DNA of 64,000 nt from Poecilobothrus nobilitatus (lineage: Eukaryota; Arthropoda; Insecta; Diptera; Dolichopodidae): NCBI GenBank assembly GCA_947095535.1, contig OX352772.1, positions 30,833,445-30,897,444 of the forward strand, given 5' to 3'. Of this stretch, positions 44,063-55,719 are shown in pieces (the stretch's first letter is position 1; each line of letters opens with the position of its first letter). Below the pieces are notes generated by a model that had not been told where the DNA came from, did not search any database, and saw nothing but the letters and a program-made list of their open reading frames with translations. Made by a program: the position numbers and the translations under genes.

Positions 44063-45435
44063 GGCATTATTTTTTTTGTAGCTTCTCACAACTCTGTTCA
44101 CGGAGTATATTGAATTGAAAGTAGAGATAGAAACATAGGACAGTGATAGAATAGGATAAGATTGGACAAGATGTGATAAAATTTTTAAAAATTATAAAGA
44201 GTAATTATTTATTATAAACGAATAAAAATTTTAATAAAAAAGAATTATTATTACTAAAATACTAAAAAATGTTAAAAAATGTATAATTAACTTCCGAGCT
44301 TAAAGTCGTTTCCGAAGAAAATCATTATTTTTCTGTTAATAATTTTAAAACGTTAAAAAAAAAAATAATACAAAAATAATAATTTCTGAAAAAAAAAAAA
44401 TCAATGTCAAATGAAATGAAATTTATTTATTTAACAGTTTTGTTTCTGTTCTGTTTACAGGAATTAAAATGATTGTAAAAATATTATTTTTGATTACATC
44501 AAATTGATCTTTCAAAGGTAAAAATGATTTAAAAAACAAATAATTAATTCTTTTTTATTTTGAATTTACATGTTTAGAAAAGTTTTAAAATGTCTTGTTT
44601 TTGCAATGATTAATTTATCAAATGTCTAACAAAGTAATTTAAAAAGTTTGATTGGATTAGAAAAATGAAAAGCATCGTATATGAAACCCCTAAAAAATCA
44701 AACAATGTGTGCCCTGGTAAAGTGTTCTCCCTTCGCAAAGGTCTTCCTAATAGTCGTCTTTCAAGATTTTCTCCTTTGATCTTATAGCGGTAAGTATTGT
44801 AAGATTAACAAGGTACGTGTAATACTGTCTCTGACTTCTATTTCCAACCTATACAGATTCCGGTGTTCTTAGCACCAAATAGCATTTGTGCTAATTCCGC
44901 CATGAAGTCTAAGTTCTTTCCTGGATAGTTTTAGGATTATCTTATTATACAAAAGTCTTTATCCCATATGGCTCGTCTCAGAAAGACTTCAGGGCAGTAA
45001 AGCTTTACACACAGAATTGACTAAATTACAGAAATATTGTATAGACTGCCATCATTTTGGCTTTGGCTCACAACCAAAAAAAATTATTATAACTTTATAT
45101 TCTATAAAAAATTTCGGTTATTTAAGAAAAAAACTATCATTGCATTACGTCATGAACTGTAGAATGTAATGATTTCGTCATTCTTAATTACTAAGCGATC
45201 TGAGAATTTGGCAAGAACCAAAATAACTAAAAGTTAGTATCTCTGTAACATAACAGATAGTTAAAATAAGTCTCCATACTCAAATAATTACGCATTTAAC
45301 AAACTGAGTTTAAAAGTAATCCTAAGCTACATAGTTTCTCTGTTTTAGGACATTAAATAAATTTTAATCATTATTTAACTACTTTTTTCAAAAAACATTT
45401 TTCAAATTTTAAAACATATGCTTTTATGATTCACT
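44063..45435. other. intergenic; 44.69-45.01 kb slightly richer in G+C
   Basis: No coding frame was found. 44690-45010 (for example GTGCCCTGGTAAAGTGTTCTC) is less AT-rich than the surroundings and may be an old mobile-element relic I cannot name. Confidence 0.35.
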
Positions 45436-45439
45436 ATGT

Positions 45440-46140
45440 CCGTTCCGTCCACTCATTTGTCTGCTTACAAGACTTATACACCCTTTGAGTTGAAGAAATT
45501 AAATTTTAGACACAGTTATAGTAAATATTTGTAAAACATCATTTTTATGTAGAATCATTCAATAACGGAGGTTGTGCCGTCATATTTTTGTAATTTGAAG
45601 ACGAAAAATGTCAGGAAATTTGCTATCCTTTATAAATCAAACAAAAGTAGCAAATATTTGTGCAATTCCTCATTTACTTTTAGCGGCTTATGAACTCCAT
45701 CGGTCCTAAACGCTTAAACTACTAGACCTAGAAGCTTGCAATTTTATATAAGAGTATAAGATCTTTAAAAATTGGTTAAAATATTAAGATAAGTTATCAG
45801 AAAAAAATTTGTATTCCCCTATAACTGCGGGTTCTCTAATCCTCTCGGAGAACTAGAGAACTATTTTAGGCATACTGTAACACTGACAGTAGACAGTAGA
45901 CAAATTTTCTAAAAACTAACGTATGCAAAAAATAACCTATAAAATAATAATTTTATAACAGTGTTAACAGCTGTTCTTAATTGTAGTACAAAGGATTTCC
46001 TTTGAATTAAAATAAGTTTAATTTTCTTGATTCAAAAATACAAAGTATAATAATTCTAAAATATTTTTAACTATATCATTTTAAAAACCAGGCCCTTTAA
46101 AATCTCCTTGGTTTTAAATACTGCCTTGTTTTTTTTTTTT
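45440..46140 (+). mobile_element. family D repeat, copy D4
   Basis: CCGTTCCGTCCACTCATTTGT then CTGCTTACAAGACTTATACA recalls the D1 start (CTGTTTACAAAACTTCTACAC). The right end CTTGGTTTTAAATACTGCC then TTGTTT is the conserved terminus. Confidence 0.55.
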
Positions 46141-46680
46141 ACTTTGGCAAAGAAATTAAATATAAAGGAATAATTTTAGTATCATTCTTTTCATTCTTTT
46201 GTTGTATTTAAAAATTTTGAAAGCATTTTGTAAATATTTTAGAATATTTTGCTAAATATGAATTCTTATTTTATTTCAAAATTTTTAGTTTACAATAATT
46301 GTAATAGAAATGTAATTTTAATATACATACATACTTGTATACCTATACACTAAAATATGTTTTATGTAAATATGTTGATAAAAGAATACTTAAAGAAAAA
46401 TAGCATTAACTTTACAATGATATTAAAAATATAAATGCATTAAAATTAATTATGAAAATTTTCAATTGAAATATTTAAAATAAAAGAAAAATAGAAAAAC
46501 ATACTAAATAAAATATAATTTGTTTAAAACAAATTCTTTTTATTTTCATTTAAATTCATATACTTATTTCCGTTTTAACCAGTGGTTTCAAAAGTCTAAC
46601 TTATGACGACTTTAATCAAAATCTTAAAAGAGTGATAAAATGTTAACTGTTATACTTAAAAGAAACATATTTATATCCGC
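46141..46680. other. intergenic, nothing recognised
   Basis: AT-rich, no supported feature. Confidence 0.4.
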
Positions 46681-46689
46681 ATTAACATA

Positions 46690-47228
46690 TTAATGTTCAA
46701 GGATAAAATAAATTTGCCATTATGTTTGTGACACATTAAAGGAGTCGAGCTAGATATAGACTCAAATGTATGAATCGGCTCAGACTCGAATTTTAAGTCA
46801 ATTAAGACATGTACGTTCAGCACAACAACTGAAAAAATAATGTAGTTAGGATTATGAAATTTTTACCACCTCACTTTTGAAAAGTTGTTAGTTTCGCTAT
46901 TTAAATTCGGCAAGTTCAGCCGGCGGGTTCAAGTAGCTGCCATACAACTTTTCTTTTTAAATAAAAATAACTAAGTGTTTATTTGAGCTAGACACCTGAA
47001 ATTTTATGAAAAGATTTCTGGCTGCATGCTAACAATTTCTGTAGAATTTGGTTGTGCTAGGACAGCTGGTTGAGTTAGCATATGTATATCTTGAAACTTA
47101 ATTAAACTATAGTAGTCTAAAATTTTGTAAAAGATGATCTAGTTTTATGAAAACATCATATTATTTATTATGTTCATACGCGTATCGTAGATTGACGAAG
47201 TTTACTCTACTCCACTCTTCCTCGTTTT
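46690..47228 (-). mobile_element. decayed family A element (A6)
   Basis: AAATTTGCCATTATGTTTGTG and GGAGTCGAGCTAGATATAG mark the inverted right end; CTCTACTCCACTCTTCCTCG marks the inverted left end. Monomer words GTAGCTGCCATACAACTT and GGTTGTGCTAGGACAGCTGG are present. The GGAC tract is reduced to GTACGTTCAGCAC. Confidence 0.75.
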
Positions 47229-49205
47229 AAATTTAAAAATGATCGAAAATTAGGTAATGTATAGGTATATATAAATTTTGCAGTTTTATAACTTTTTAAT
47301 TTATTCTTGAACAAATATTTTGAAATCAACGAAAATCATTCTAAGGTTTTTGGAAATACACTAAAATAAAATTGCATAATAATGTAAAAAAAAAAAAAAA
47401 ACAGTTTGTTTAATGATATATTTTTATCGAAACAAATCTAACAACCTAAAATGTAGGAAAAATAAAATTTCTGGTAGATTTTGAGAAAATCAAATAGTTA
47501 GAGGATAATAAAAGAATCACGAAAATCATTTGAGGTTAGGATAAAATCACATTCATTAAAATATAACGTCAAATGATTTTCGAAATTCTTTTTTTATATT
47601 ATAACAATTTTAGTGTTATACAAGTAACTAATACAAGTTAATATATTTGTACAGGTGCAGACAAGTTAATATAAAAAAATGCTAACTTTTTTTAACTCTA
47701 TACGAGATGGCAAAAGTACACAACAGACAGAAAAACGGACACCGGCGTGTTAATATAAAAGCATATATGTAATTAAGAAGGTTCATTGATGAAAGATTAT
47801 TAGTTATTTACATAATGTATAGCAAATTGATTTAAAATATAATATATTTAAATATTTTTCGAAATTTTTCATTAAAACTTTTGTTTTGTTTACTAAATTT
47901 ACCATCCTACAGAAATAACTAAGTCTTTAAAGGAGGAAAGTTTAAAATATTGGAAAAAAAACAAAGTATCACTTTATTATATGGAAAAAGTATTAAACTT
48001 TTCTAACAGTTCAAGTCTTTAGACTTTAATTATGTTCGGCCTAATTTTTTATTTAATAATCTTAAATTAACAATTAAAAAATCAAATTTAGTTTTTATTT
48101 GAGGTTTGAACCTGATGAGTTTTTCAAACTTCAATTTTATTCTAAACTCGGAAGTGATATTAAGGAGATAAGAAGTAGACGTTATAAAAAAACGGAATAA
48201 AGAAGTAAAAATCTTTTAGTCTAAATGATTGATTTAAATGAATTTTTTGCAGAAAAAAACAATTTTGGAGGCACTGTTTTATTTAGTGCATAATTATTTT
48301 AAACAAAGCAATTATAATTCTTTTCTAATATGATCAAATTCTCAATTCTTTGTTTTTAATTTACTATCTGTATGTGTATATGTATAGTATATGATATGTA
48401 AGTGTGTATATTTTTTTACCTTTGAACACCTTTTATATAATACATCAATCAGTTTAATTCATTTTTTCTTTATTCCCTTCCTTCACTACTTACATTTGGG
48501 TATATAATACCCAGCATTATTTTCTTTTTTTAAAATAACCGTCTTTTTTTATTTGAAATTGGGAGAAAAGGACATTCACAAAAACTGTTTTAATCAGGAT
48601 AAAAGAGGATGAATTTCAATTTTTTCATCATTATTTATACTGAAACATTGATTGTTCGATTGAAGCTATACTGTTCGAGATTTTGGAATGCTAATATTAT
48701 TATTTTAAATCAATTGTGTGCCATCTTATAATCTAGAGAAGAAGAAGATATTATTATTAGAAGTTTCCAAATATTTTATTTAGAGAAAATTTAGTATTTT
48801 TAGTTTATTTTGCTTAATAATTTTTTAGGTTTGACTTTGTAAAACTTTCAAATTCTGAGCATGTGTTTTTAAAGTCATGTTTAAATGTTTAAGTAAAAAT
48901 GCATTAACGAATGCAAAGCAGGAGATCAAATAATTATCTTTAATTTCATCCGATATTGTAGGGATTTTCAGGTACAGAGAAGTGACAGAGGTGCCATTAC
49001 TTTAATTGTATTACGATATTTAGATATTATATTAGGCAATATCTTATTTTGAAATGTTTAGAATACTTGCAATATGAAGCTGTTTAGTACAACTCAAAAA
49101 GTAAATATCATGGATTCATAGTGGTTTGTTGGTGGTAATGTCGGCATTTCAATTTATTTATTTAATTTTTAATTTCTTTGCCCAATTGATAATTCTATCA
49201 TTCGG
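47229..49205. other. intergenic, nothing recognised
   Basis: AT-rich with scattered A and T runs. No frame or repeat-family match that I can support. Confidence 0.4.
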
Positions 49206-49215
49206 TTTTTGGGAA

Positions 49216-49409
49216 TTTTTTTTTTTTTTTGTGCATTTTCCTGCCACATAAATGTAACAAGGAAATTGCACAGTCTTTCCTTTTCAGGCGTGGCTGTACA
49301 TGTCGTAAGAGAGAATTACTCTTACGACGTGTGTGGGTTTCGAACCCACACTCCCTCGGTGTTTACAGCGTATTTTATACGCTCTTAGCCACTAAGCAAC
49401 AGAGGCCTC
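49216..49409 (-). mobile_element. tRNA-derived SINE, copy 2 (near complete)
   Basis: Read on the minus strand it starts GAGGCCTCTGTTGCTTAGTG, with an A-box-like TTAGTGGCTAAGAGCG, then a B-box GGGTTCGAAACCC within a 7-8-bp stem, then GTCGTAAGAG and its inverted copy, a body with CTGAAAAGGAAAGACTGTGC, and a poly(A) tail (the T-run at 49216-49230). The flanks GGAATTTTTTTT at 49212 and 49410 are a probable target-site duplication. Internal pol III boxes, a poly(A) tail and target duplications define a SINE. The 83-codon plus-strand frame across it is not a gene. Confidence 0.85.
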
Positions 49410-49469
49410 GGAATTTTTTTTGTACAAAAAAAAATGTTGTAGCTTTCTGTTCTAAATATTATATGGTTG

Positions 49470-49832
49470 TGTATGTCTAAATTTTTTTTGTATCAGCCCC
49501 TGTTCAAGAGCTATTAGGGCTCAAAAATTGAAAATTTGATATTTTTAGGCACTTATAACTTAAGCACCTGTACAAATTTTTCTTCGGTAATACATAAAAA
49601 TTAAAGCTCCAGTAATATATTTTTACGTTTGTAAACGGTTTTTCTTAGTTCCGGAAAAGGTAGGGTTCCGCAGTTACAGCTCCTCTAAATTCCAAAAAAG
49701 TCCTATTTTCACGTTTTGTCTTATTACATGAAATTTTCAAATTTTTGTGCAAGTCACAATTCTAAACAGTTTATATTGTCTTTTGGAAATGTGCGCTTTT
49801 AAAAACCGTTGGTTTACATTCTACCTTGTTTA
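49470..49832 (+). repeat. family D right half (D5)
   Basis: GGGCTCAAAAATTGAAAATTT, AGGCACTTATAACTTAAGCAC, ATACATAAAAATTAAAGCTCC and the right end CGTTGGTTTACATTCTACC then TTGTTT are well preserved. The SINE at 49216-49409 sits just upstream. Confidence 0.7.
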
Positions 49833-50160
49833 TAAATTTGAGTTATGGTATAGTTCTAAAATAATATTTTATACAGAACCAGATATTAAAATCTGGTCAA
49901 TTTTGCTTGATTCTCTAATAGGATTTTCAATGAGGATATTTTTTTTACTCTTGAATATTGAGTGGCAATTGTAAACAAAGTACTGCAAGTAATTATTTTT
50001 ATTTTCAGATAGTTTAGGTCTAACTTATCTTTATACTATATAGACTTTGCTAGATGAAATATCACCGCTCAAAATAGATTTTGTTAGGTGAAAATTTTTC
50101 TTTATTTTTACCAAATAATTACTTAGAAACAAAATAAAAAGATTTTTAATATAATCTCCT
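49833..50160. other. intergenic, nothing recognised
   Basis: AT-rich spacer. The frame at 49747-49974 is mostly family D sequence. Confidence 0.4.
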
Positions 50161-50161
50161 T

Positions 50162-52642
50162 TAAAAACGAGGAAGAGTGCAGTAGAGTAGACTGTGTCAA
50201 CTCTGGGATACCCGTATGAACGTAATATATCCTGTTTCTATAAAACTTGATCATCTTTTAAAAACATTCAGAGTTTTAGTACCGAACTACAGAGATATAT
50301 TTATGTAAATTGTGGAGTTGTATGATAGCTACCCGAATCTATTGCGCGTAGCTTCATTAAGTTCCAAGAAATGCAAAAAGCCTGAACCGGCTGCTTTAGA
50401 CCATTCAAATTTTACAAAAGTTTTTGGCATGCAACTCGACACTTTTTCACTAAATTTCAGATAGCTAGCTTCAATAGACACTGAGTTATTTTCATTTAAA
50501 AAGAGAAGTTGTATGGCAACTATCCGAACCTGTCATATCATCACAACCAAATTTTACAGAAGTTGTTGCCATAAAACTCGATCATCATTTGCAAAATTTC
50601 AGATACCTAGATTGAATAGACACTGGGTTATTTCCATTTAAAGAAAGAAGTTGTATGGCAGCTACTCGAACCCGGCGGCCGAAAATGCTGGAGTTAAATA
50701 GCAAAACTAACAATTTTGTAAAAGTGACGTAAAAAAAAATTCAGCCTCCTAACTCCTTTATTTTTTGAGTTATCGTGCGGACGGACACTGAGTTATTTTC
50801 ATTTAAAAAGAGAAGTTGTATGGCAGCTACCCAAACCCGTCGCACCACCACAACCAAATTTTGCAGAAGTTGTTGCCATAAAACTTGATCATCATTCGCA
50901 AAATTGCAGATACCTAGATTGAACAGACACTGGGTTATTTCCATTTAAAGAAAGACGTTGTATGGCAGCTACCCGAACCCGGGAACAGAAAATGCTGGAG
51001 TTAAATAGCAAAACTAACAATTTCACAAAAGTAACGTAAAAAAATTTTCAGCCTCCTAGCTCCTCTATTTTTTGAGTTATAGTGCGGACGGACACTGAGT
51101 TCTTTCATTTAAAAAGAGATTTTGTATGGCAGCTACCCGAACCCGTCCTACCACCACAACCAAATTTTGCAGAAGTTGTTGCCATAAAACTTGATCATCA
51201 TTCGCAAAATTTCAGATACCTAGATTGAACAGACACTGGGTTATTTCTATTTAAAGAAAGACGTTGTATGGCAGCTACCCGAACCCGGCGACAGAAAATG
51301 CTGGAGTTAAATAGCAAAACTAACAATTTTACAAAAGTGACGTAAAAAATTTTTCAGCCTCCTAGCTCCTCTATTTTTTGAGTTATCGTGCGGACGGACA
51401 CTGAGTTCTTTTCATTTAAAAAGAGATTTTGTATGGCAGCTACCCGAACCCGTCGTACCAGCACAACCAAATTTTGTAGAAGTTGTTGCCATAAAACTTG
51501 ATCATCATTTGCAAGATTTCAGACGCCTAGCGTTATTAACTTCCAAGAGGTGCAAGAAGCCTGAACCGGCTGTTCTAGGCCAAACAAATTTTACAAAAGT
51601 TGTTGGCATATAACTCGACACTTCTTTACTAAATTTCAGATTCCTAGCTTCAATAAACACTGAGTTATTATCATTTAACCGGATAAGTTGTATGGCAGCT
51701 ACCCGAACCCGCCGCACCACCACAACCAAATTTTACAAAAGTTGTTGCCATAAAACTTGATCATCATTTGCAGGATTTCAGACGCCTAGCTTCATTAGGT
51801 TCCAAGAGGTGCAAGAAGTCTGAACTGGCTGCTCTAGACCAACCAAATTTTACAAAAGTTGTTGGCATGTAACTCGACACCTCTTTACTAAATTTCAGAC
51901 TCCTAGCTTCAATAAACACTGAGTTATTATCATTTAAACGGAGAAGTTGTATGGCAGCTACCCGAACCCGTCGCACCACCACAACCAAATTTTGCAAAAA
52001 TTGTTGCCATAAAACTTGATCATCATTTGCAGGATTTCAGACGCCTAGCTTTATTAACTTCCAAGAGGTGCAAGAAGCCAGAACCGGCTGCTCTAGACCC
52101 ACCAAATTTTACAAAAGTTGTTGGCATGTAACTCGACACCTCTTTACTAAATTTCAGATTCCTAGCTTCAATAAACACTGAGTTATTATCATTTAAACGG
52201 AGAAGTTGTATGGCAGCTACCCGAACCCGCTGCACCACCACAACCAAATTTTACAGAAGTTGTTGCCATAAAACTTGATCATCATTTGCAAAATTTCAGA
52301 AACCTAGCTTGAATAGATACTGAGTTATTTCTATATAAAGATAGAAGTTGTATGGCAGCTACTCGAACCCGCCGACCGAAAATGTTGGATTTAAATAGCA
52401 AAACTAACAATTTTGCAAAAGTGACGTAAAAAAAATTTCAGCCCCCTAGCTCCTTTATTTTTTGAGTTATCGTGCGGACGGACGGACGGACGGACGGACG
52501 TACATGGCTTAATCGACTCAGAATTCGATTCTGAGCCGATCCATACCTTTGACACTATATCTAGCTCGACTCCTTTAAGGTGTCACAAACGTAATGGCAA
52601 ATTTATTATACCCTTGAACATAGTTCATACGGGTATAAAAAA
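50162..52642 (+). mobile_element. family A element A7 with two internal tandem arrays
   Basis: The left 550 bp are almost identical to A2 (7911-8460). GTGCGGACGGACACTGAGTT recurs at about 50775, 51082 and 51388, a 306-307-bp period as in A2 but with fewer units. A second array of about 259 bp follows (51505, 51764, 52023). The element ends with a GGAC tract near 52477-52500 and AGTTCATACGGGTATAAAAA. The minus-strand frames starting M-V-V-V-V-R/Q-R-V-R-V are translations of the 259-bp unit. Confidence 0.9.
51505..52265 (+). repeat. 259-bp tandem array, three units, inside A7
   Basis: TTGCAGGATTTCAGACGCCT or a one-base variant recurs at about 51510, 51769 and 52028. A2 carries a single copy of the same unit at about 10170-10400, so the expansion occurred in the A7 lineage. 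Confidence 0.9.
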
Positions 52643-55445
52643 AATGTAATAAACTTCAAATAAAATAAAGTAATTAAAAAATAAAAGTAAAATACGAGTA
52701 TAAATATAAAAAAAAAATTTTTGTAATCTTTAATTGAAATCCTTGAGAGTATTAATGTCGGCAGTTATTTTTTAAAATTAATTTACCTTATTTCTATTTG
52801 AATTATGCATACTCTAAGTGTATATTAAATTATATATTATATAACGATTTATTAATAGACATGTTAATGAACTTTAAAACATTTTAATGGCGAAAATGAT
52901 AAAAGAAATAGGTAAGCATGGATCTTTTAATAAATTAAATCACATTAAAATAATAAATGAACATTAGAAAGAAATAAACAAGTACAAGTTTAAAATTAAT
53001 ATAAAAAGTAAAAAAGTAAAAAATAAACCTATAAAATAAAATGTTAAAGAAAATATTACAGGAATATAATTGAAAAAAATAATTAATTAATCGTGACAAG
53101 AGGAGTCCTTTTTAAATAATCTTTGATTTAAAGAACATAATTTAGATTATAGTAAATAATTGTTGGTGATATTTTGAAGTTCTTTTATATTCCAATGGAT
53201 GAATTAACCAATTTTGTGAATAGTTGATGTTTACTATTTATTAAGAATTAAAATTCAAATTTCTGAATCAATATTTAATTCAATTTAATTCAATTTAAAA
53301 AAACTGAAAAAATTTCAACTAGATTTTTAAACAAAGATTTAAAAGGTATCATAGAAACGTAACCAAATGAAAATTTTCCCAATAAAATATAGAAAAATCT
53401 ACACAAGACTGAAACATCTTAATATTTCTTAAGCTTCCTCTAATCCCTAACAACTTCCTTCTGTTACATAACAACTGTTTCTTCTCTTTCAGATTCTTGA
53501 TAATGTTTGGATTTTGTACTACCTCGGTAGAAAAATATCTTACCATATACCATTACGTATTCGATTAATTGGGGATAATATTACCTATATAGATATACTA
53601 TTAAGCTTAATGATTCAACAATATTAAATATTTTTATTAATTTTCTAGTATTTTTGTTTCTTTATACAAGTAAAGAGTTAAATTATGTAAAAGTATGAAT
53701 GAAACACAGTTAGATTTAATGCGGCACAATTGACATTAATTCTGTATTATAGACAAACCATATTTTAATTTTCAAATATCCTTTTGAACATTTTCCCAAG
53801 AAAATTTTAAATTTAAAAAGAAAGAATATAGTATAAAATACAAAGATTTTTCAAAAGGCTCATATTTCAAAAGCGAAAATATAAATTTATTTTAACTTAA
53901 TGATTACTTTTTTGCATCAAAACTTGTCAATTTTCTAAAACCACTCTAGAAGAAAAACCAAAAATCTCTTGCAATAATTTTAATTTTCTTTTATTTTAAC
54001 TATATTAAATGAGCTGAAAAATTTTCAAGTTTTCTAAAAATCATAAATTTTTTAAATTTGTTCTAAACGGGACTGTGACCCGTGAGCTTGAACTCAAATA
54101 TAATTCTTTCACATTAATATTAAGTTAGAACTCGTATTTTTGTTTAAAAATTTCAAATTTAAGCTCAGGCTCAGGTGTATGCACACAAACATGTATCTGT
54201 TGTGATATTGTTTATTATTTTCAAGTATATTATCCCAAAAATTTGAAATTCCCAGTTTTCAGTGCACTTTTACTTTTATCTAATGGAAAAATCTAAAATT
54301 TTCTCGATAAGTTCATAGTTCATTTTGGAACTCCACGTCGGAAACAGATGGCATAGTTATGAAATGTTGCCACACAGTAACAAAATGTTTCAATAGTTTC
54401 TTTTATATGTGTTTATTTGTTATTCAAAATTTAACATAGCATCTAAATACTGCCTTTTTGAGGAAATTTAGTTCGGTAACGGATAAGGTCACATACAAGA
54501 GTTCCAAGTATTTTTTTAAAAAATTTACCAATATAATTCAAGTAATATAAAAAAAAAGTATTATTTTAAATGATCCAAAAGGTTTGTGAACAAACGGACG
54601 GATGAACTCATGAAAAGAAATTGTTATACCCATTTCTTTTAATTTGTTTGATAATGTGGATATGAGATATAAACGCACTTTAGTAATACATTATAATCAA
54701 ATATGAAAATTTGTTAATATGCCCATTCTAAGCTCTTAATGATTATTCGTTCTCTTTAACTTTATCATACTGATTTTTTCATCACTTTTACTAATAAAAC
54801 ATGGCATTAACATTATTTAATTTTCGCGAATATCAAAGTAGGTACCTAATGTAATTTAAATCTAAAATTTCTAAAAAAACAAAAAAAAATAAAATGGGTT
54901 TTCTTATGAAAATTATTTTTTGTTCATTTTCTTGTCGGATTTGATTAAATGATATCCATCACCAAGTATACTTTAGGAGTAATGGTAAGTAAATTTTTAT
55001 GTGATAAAAAATTTACACTTAAAAACATTCTCATTTTTTATTTATTTTTTTTTTTCTTAATTATTTTTCAAAAGAACATATATAGAAAGTGTAATAAAAT
55101 AACACTTTTTTATAATTTGTCATATACCATCGAACTTCAAACCACAATAAAAATGATTAAAAAAGTTGAAAATAATAATTTTTGAAAATGCCACAGGTTT
55201 AATATAAGATTATCTAAGTACATTTTTATATGTTTTTCTTTAATATATGTATGAGTAATTTAAATCATTTTAACAGGAATTTTAACAGATTTTTCAACCT
55301 TGAAAATCAATTATTAGAAAAAGAAGCAGTTCTGGCACAATCTAACATAAAACAATTAAAAGAATAATGTTTTATTTCATCAAAATGTCTTTTAAAAAGT
55401 TGATTACGTTTAAAAATAAAATATTTTTTTTTACATACATATTTT
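52643..55445. other. intergenic, nothing convincing
   Basis: AT-rich. A 38-codon frame at 55251-55367 has heptad-like leucines (NLENQLLEKEAVLAQSNIKQ) but no context. An ATG at 54949 is followed after 36 nt by a good donor, GTAAGT, but no acceptor downstream gave an in-frame continuation. The minus-strand frame at 53349-53546 has no domain. Confidence 0.4.
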
Positions 55446-55622
55446 TTGTTTTTTAATGTAGCACTTTTTAATTTTTTAATTTTTTTTTTTAAGAATTTTT
55501 TTATTTTACTGTATATTAATGAGCCTATATTTGAAGCAGGAATAGTCGAAGGAGAACGTTGTTATGATAGAGAAAGAACTATTATATTTCTAACCAACCA
55601 GTTATATTCTATGCCAATTGAA

Positions 55623-55690
55623 ATGTGTCTCTGTGTGTGTGTTTGTGTGTGTTCATGTGAGCCTGTGTACAGGTATGTCTGTGGATACGT
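55623..55690 (+). repeat. GT-rich microsatellite
   Basis: Imperfect GT repeats (CTGTGTGTGTGTTTGTGTGTG and neighbours). The cysteine-rich frame at 55446-55700 and its antisense frame are products of this repeat. Confidence 0.8.
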
Positions 55691-55719
55691 ATATGTATAG
55701 AAGAGTTTAAGGAGAGAGC

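Noticed and set aside
49330..49409. A functional tRNA gene on the minus strand
   Set aside because: A- and B-box-like arms are present, but no complete cloverleaf with an acceptor stem was found; the SINE body and poly(A) tail explain it.
51505..52247. Repeated minus-strand ORFs beginning M-V-V-V-V-R/Q-R-V-R-V (also at 898-1404, 10174-10398, 50741-50944, 62496-62708)
   Set aside because: They are translations of the family A monomer. The 259- and 307-bp units are not multiples of three, so each unit ends the frame, and similarity follows the DNA repeat rather than protein selection.
54949..55367. Possible two-exon gene (ATG at 54949, donor at 54985, leucine-rich frame at 55251-55367)
   Set aside because: None of the AG acceptors tried gives an in-frame continuation, and no promoter is visible.
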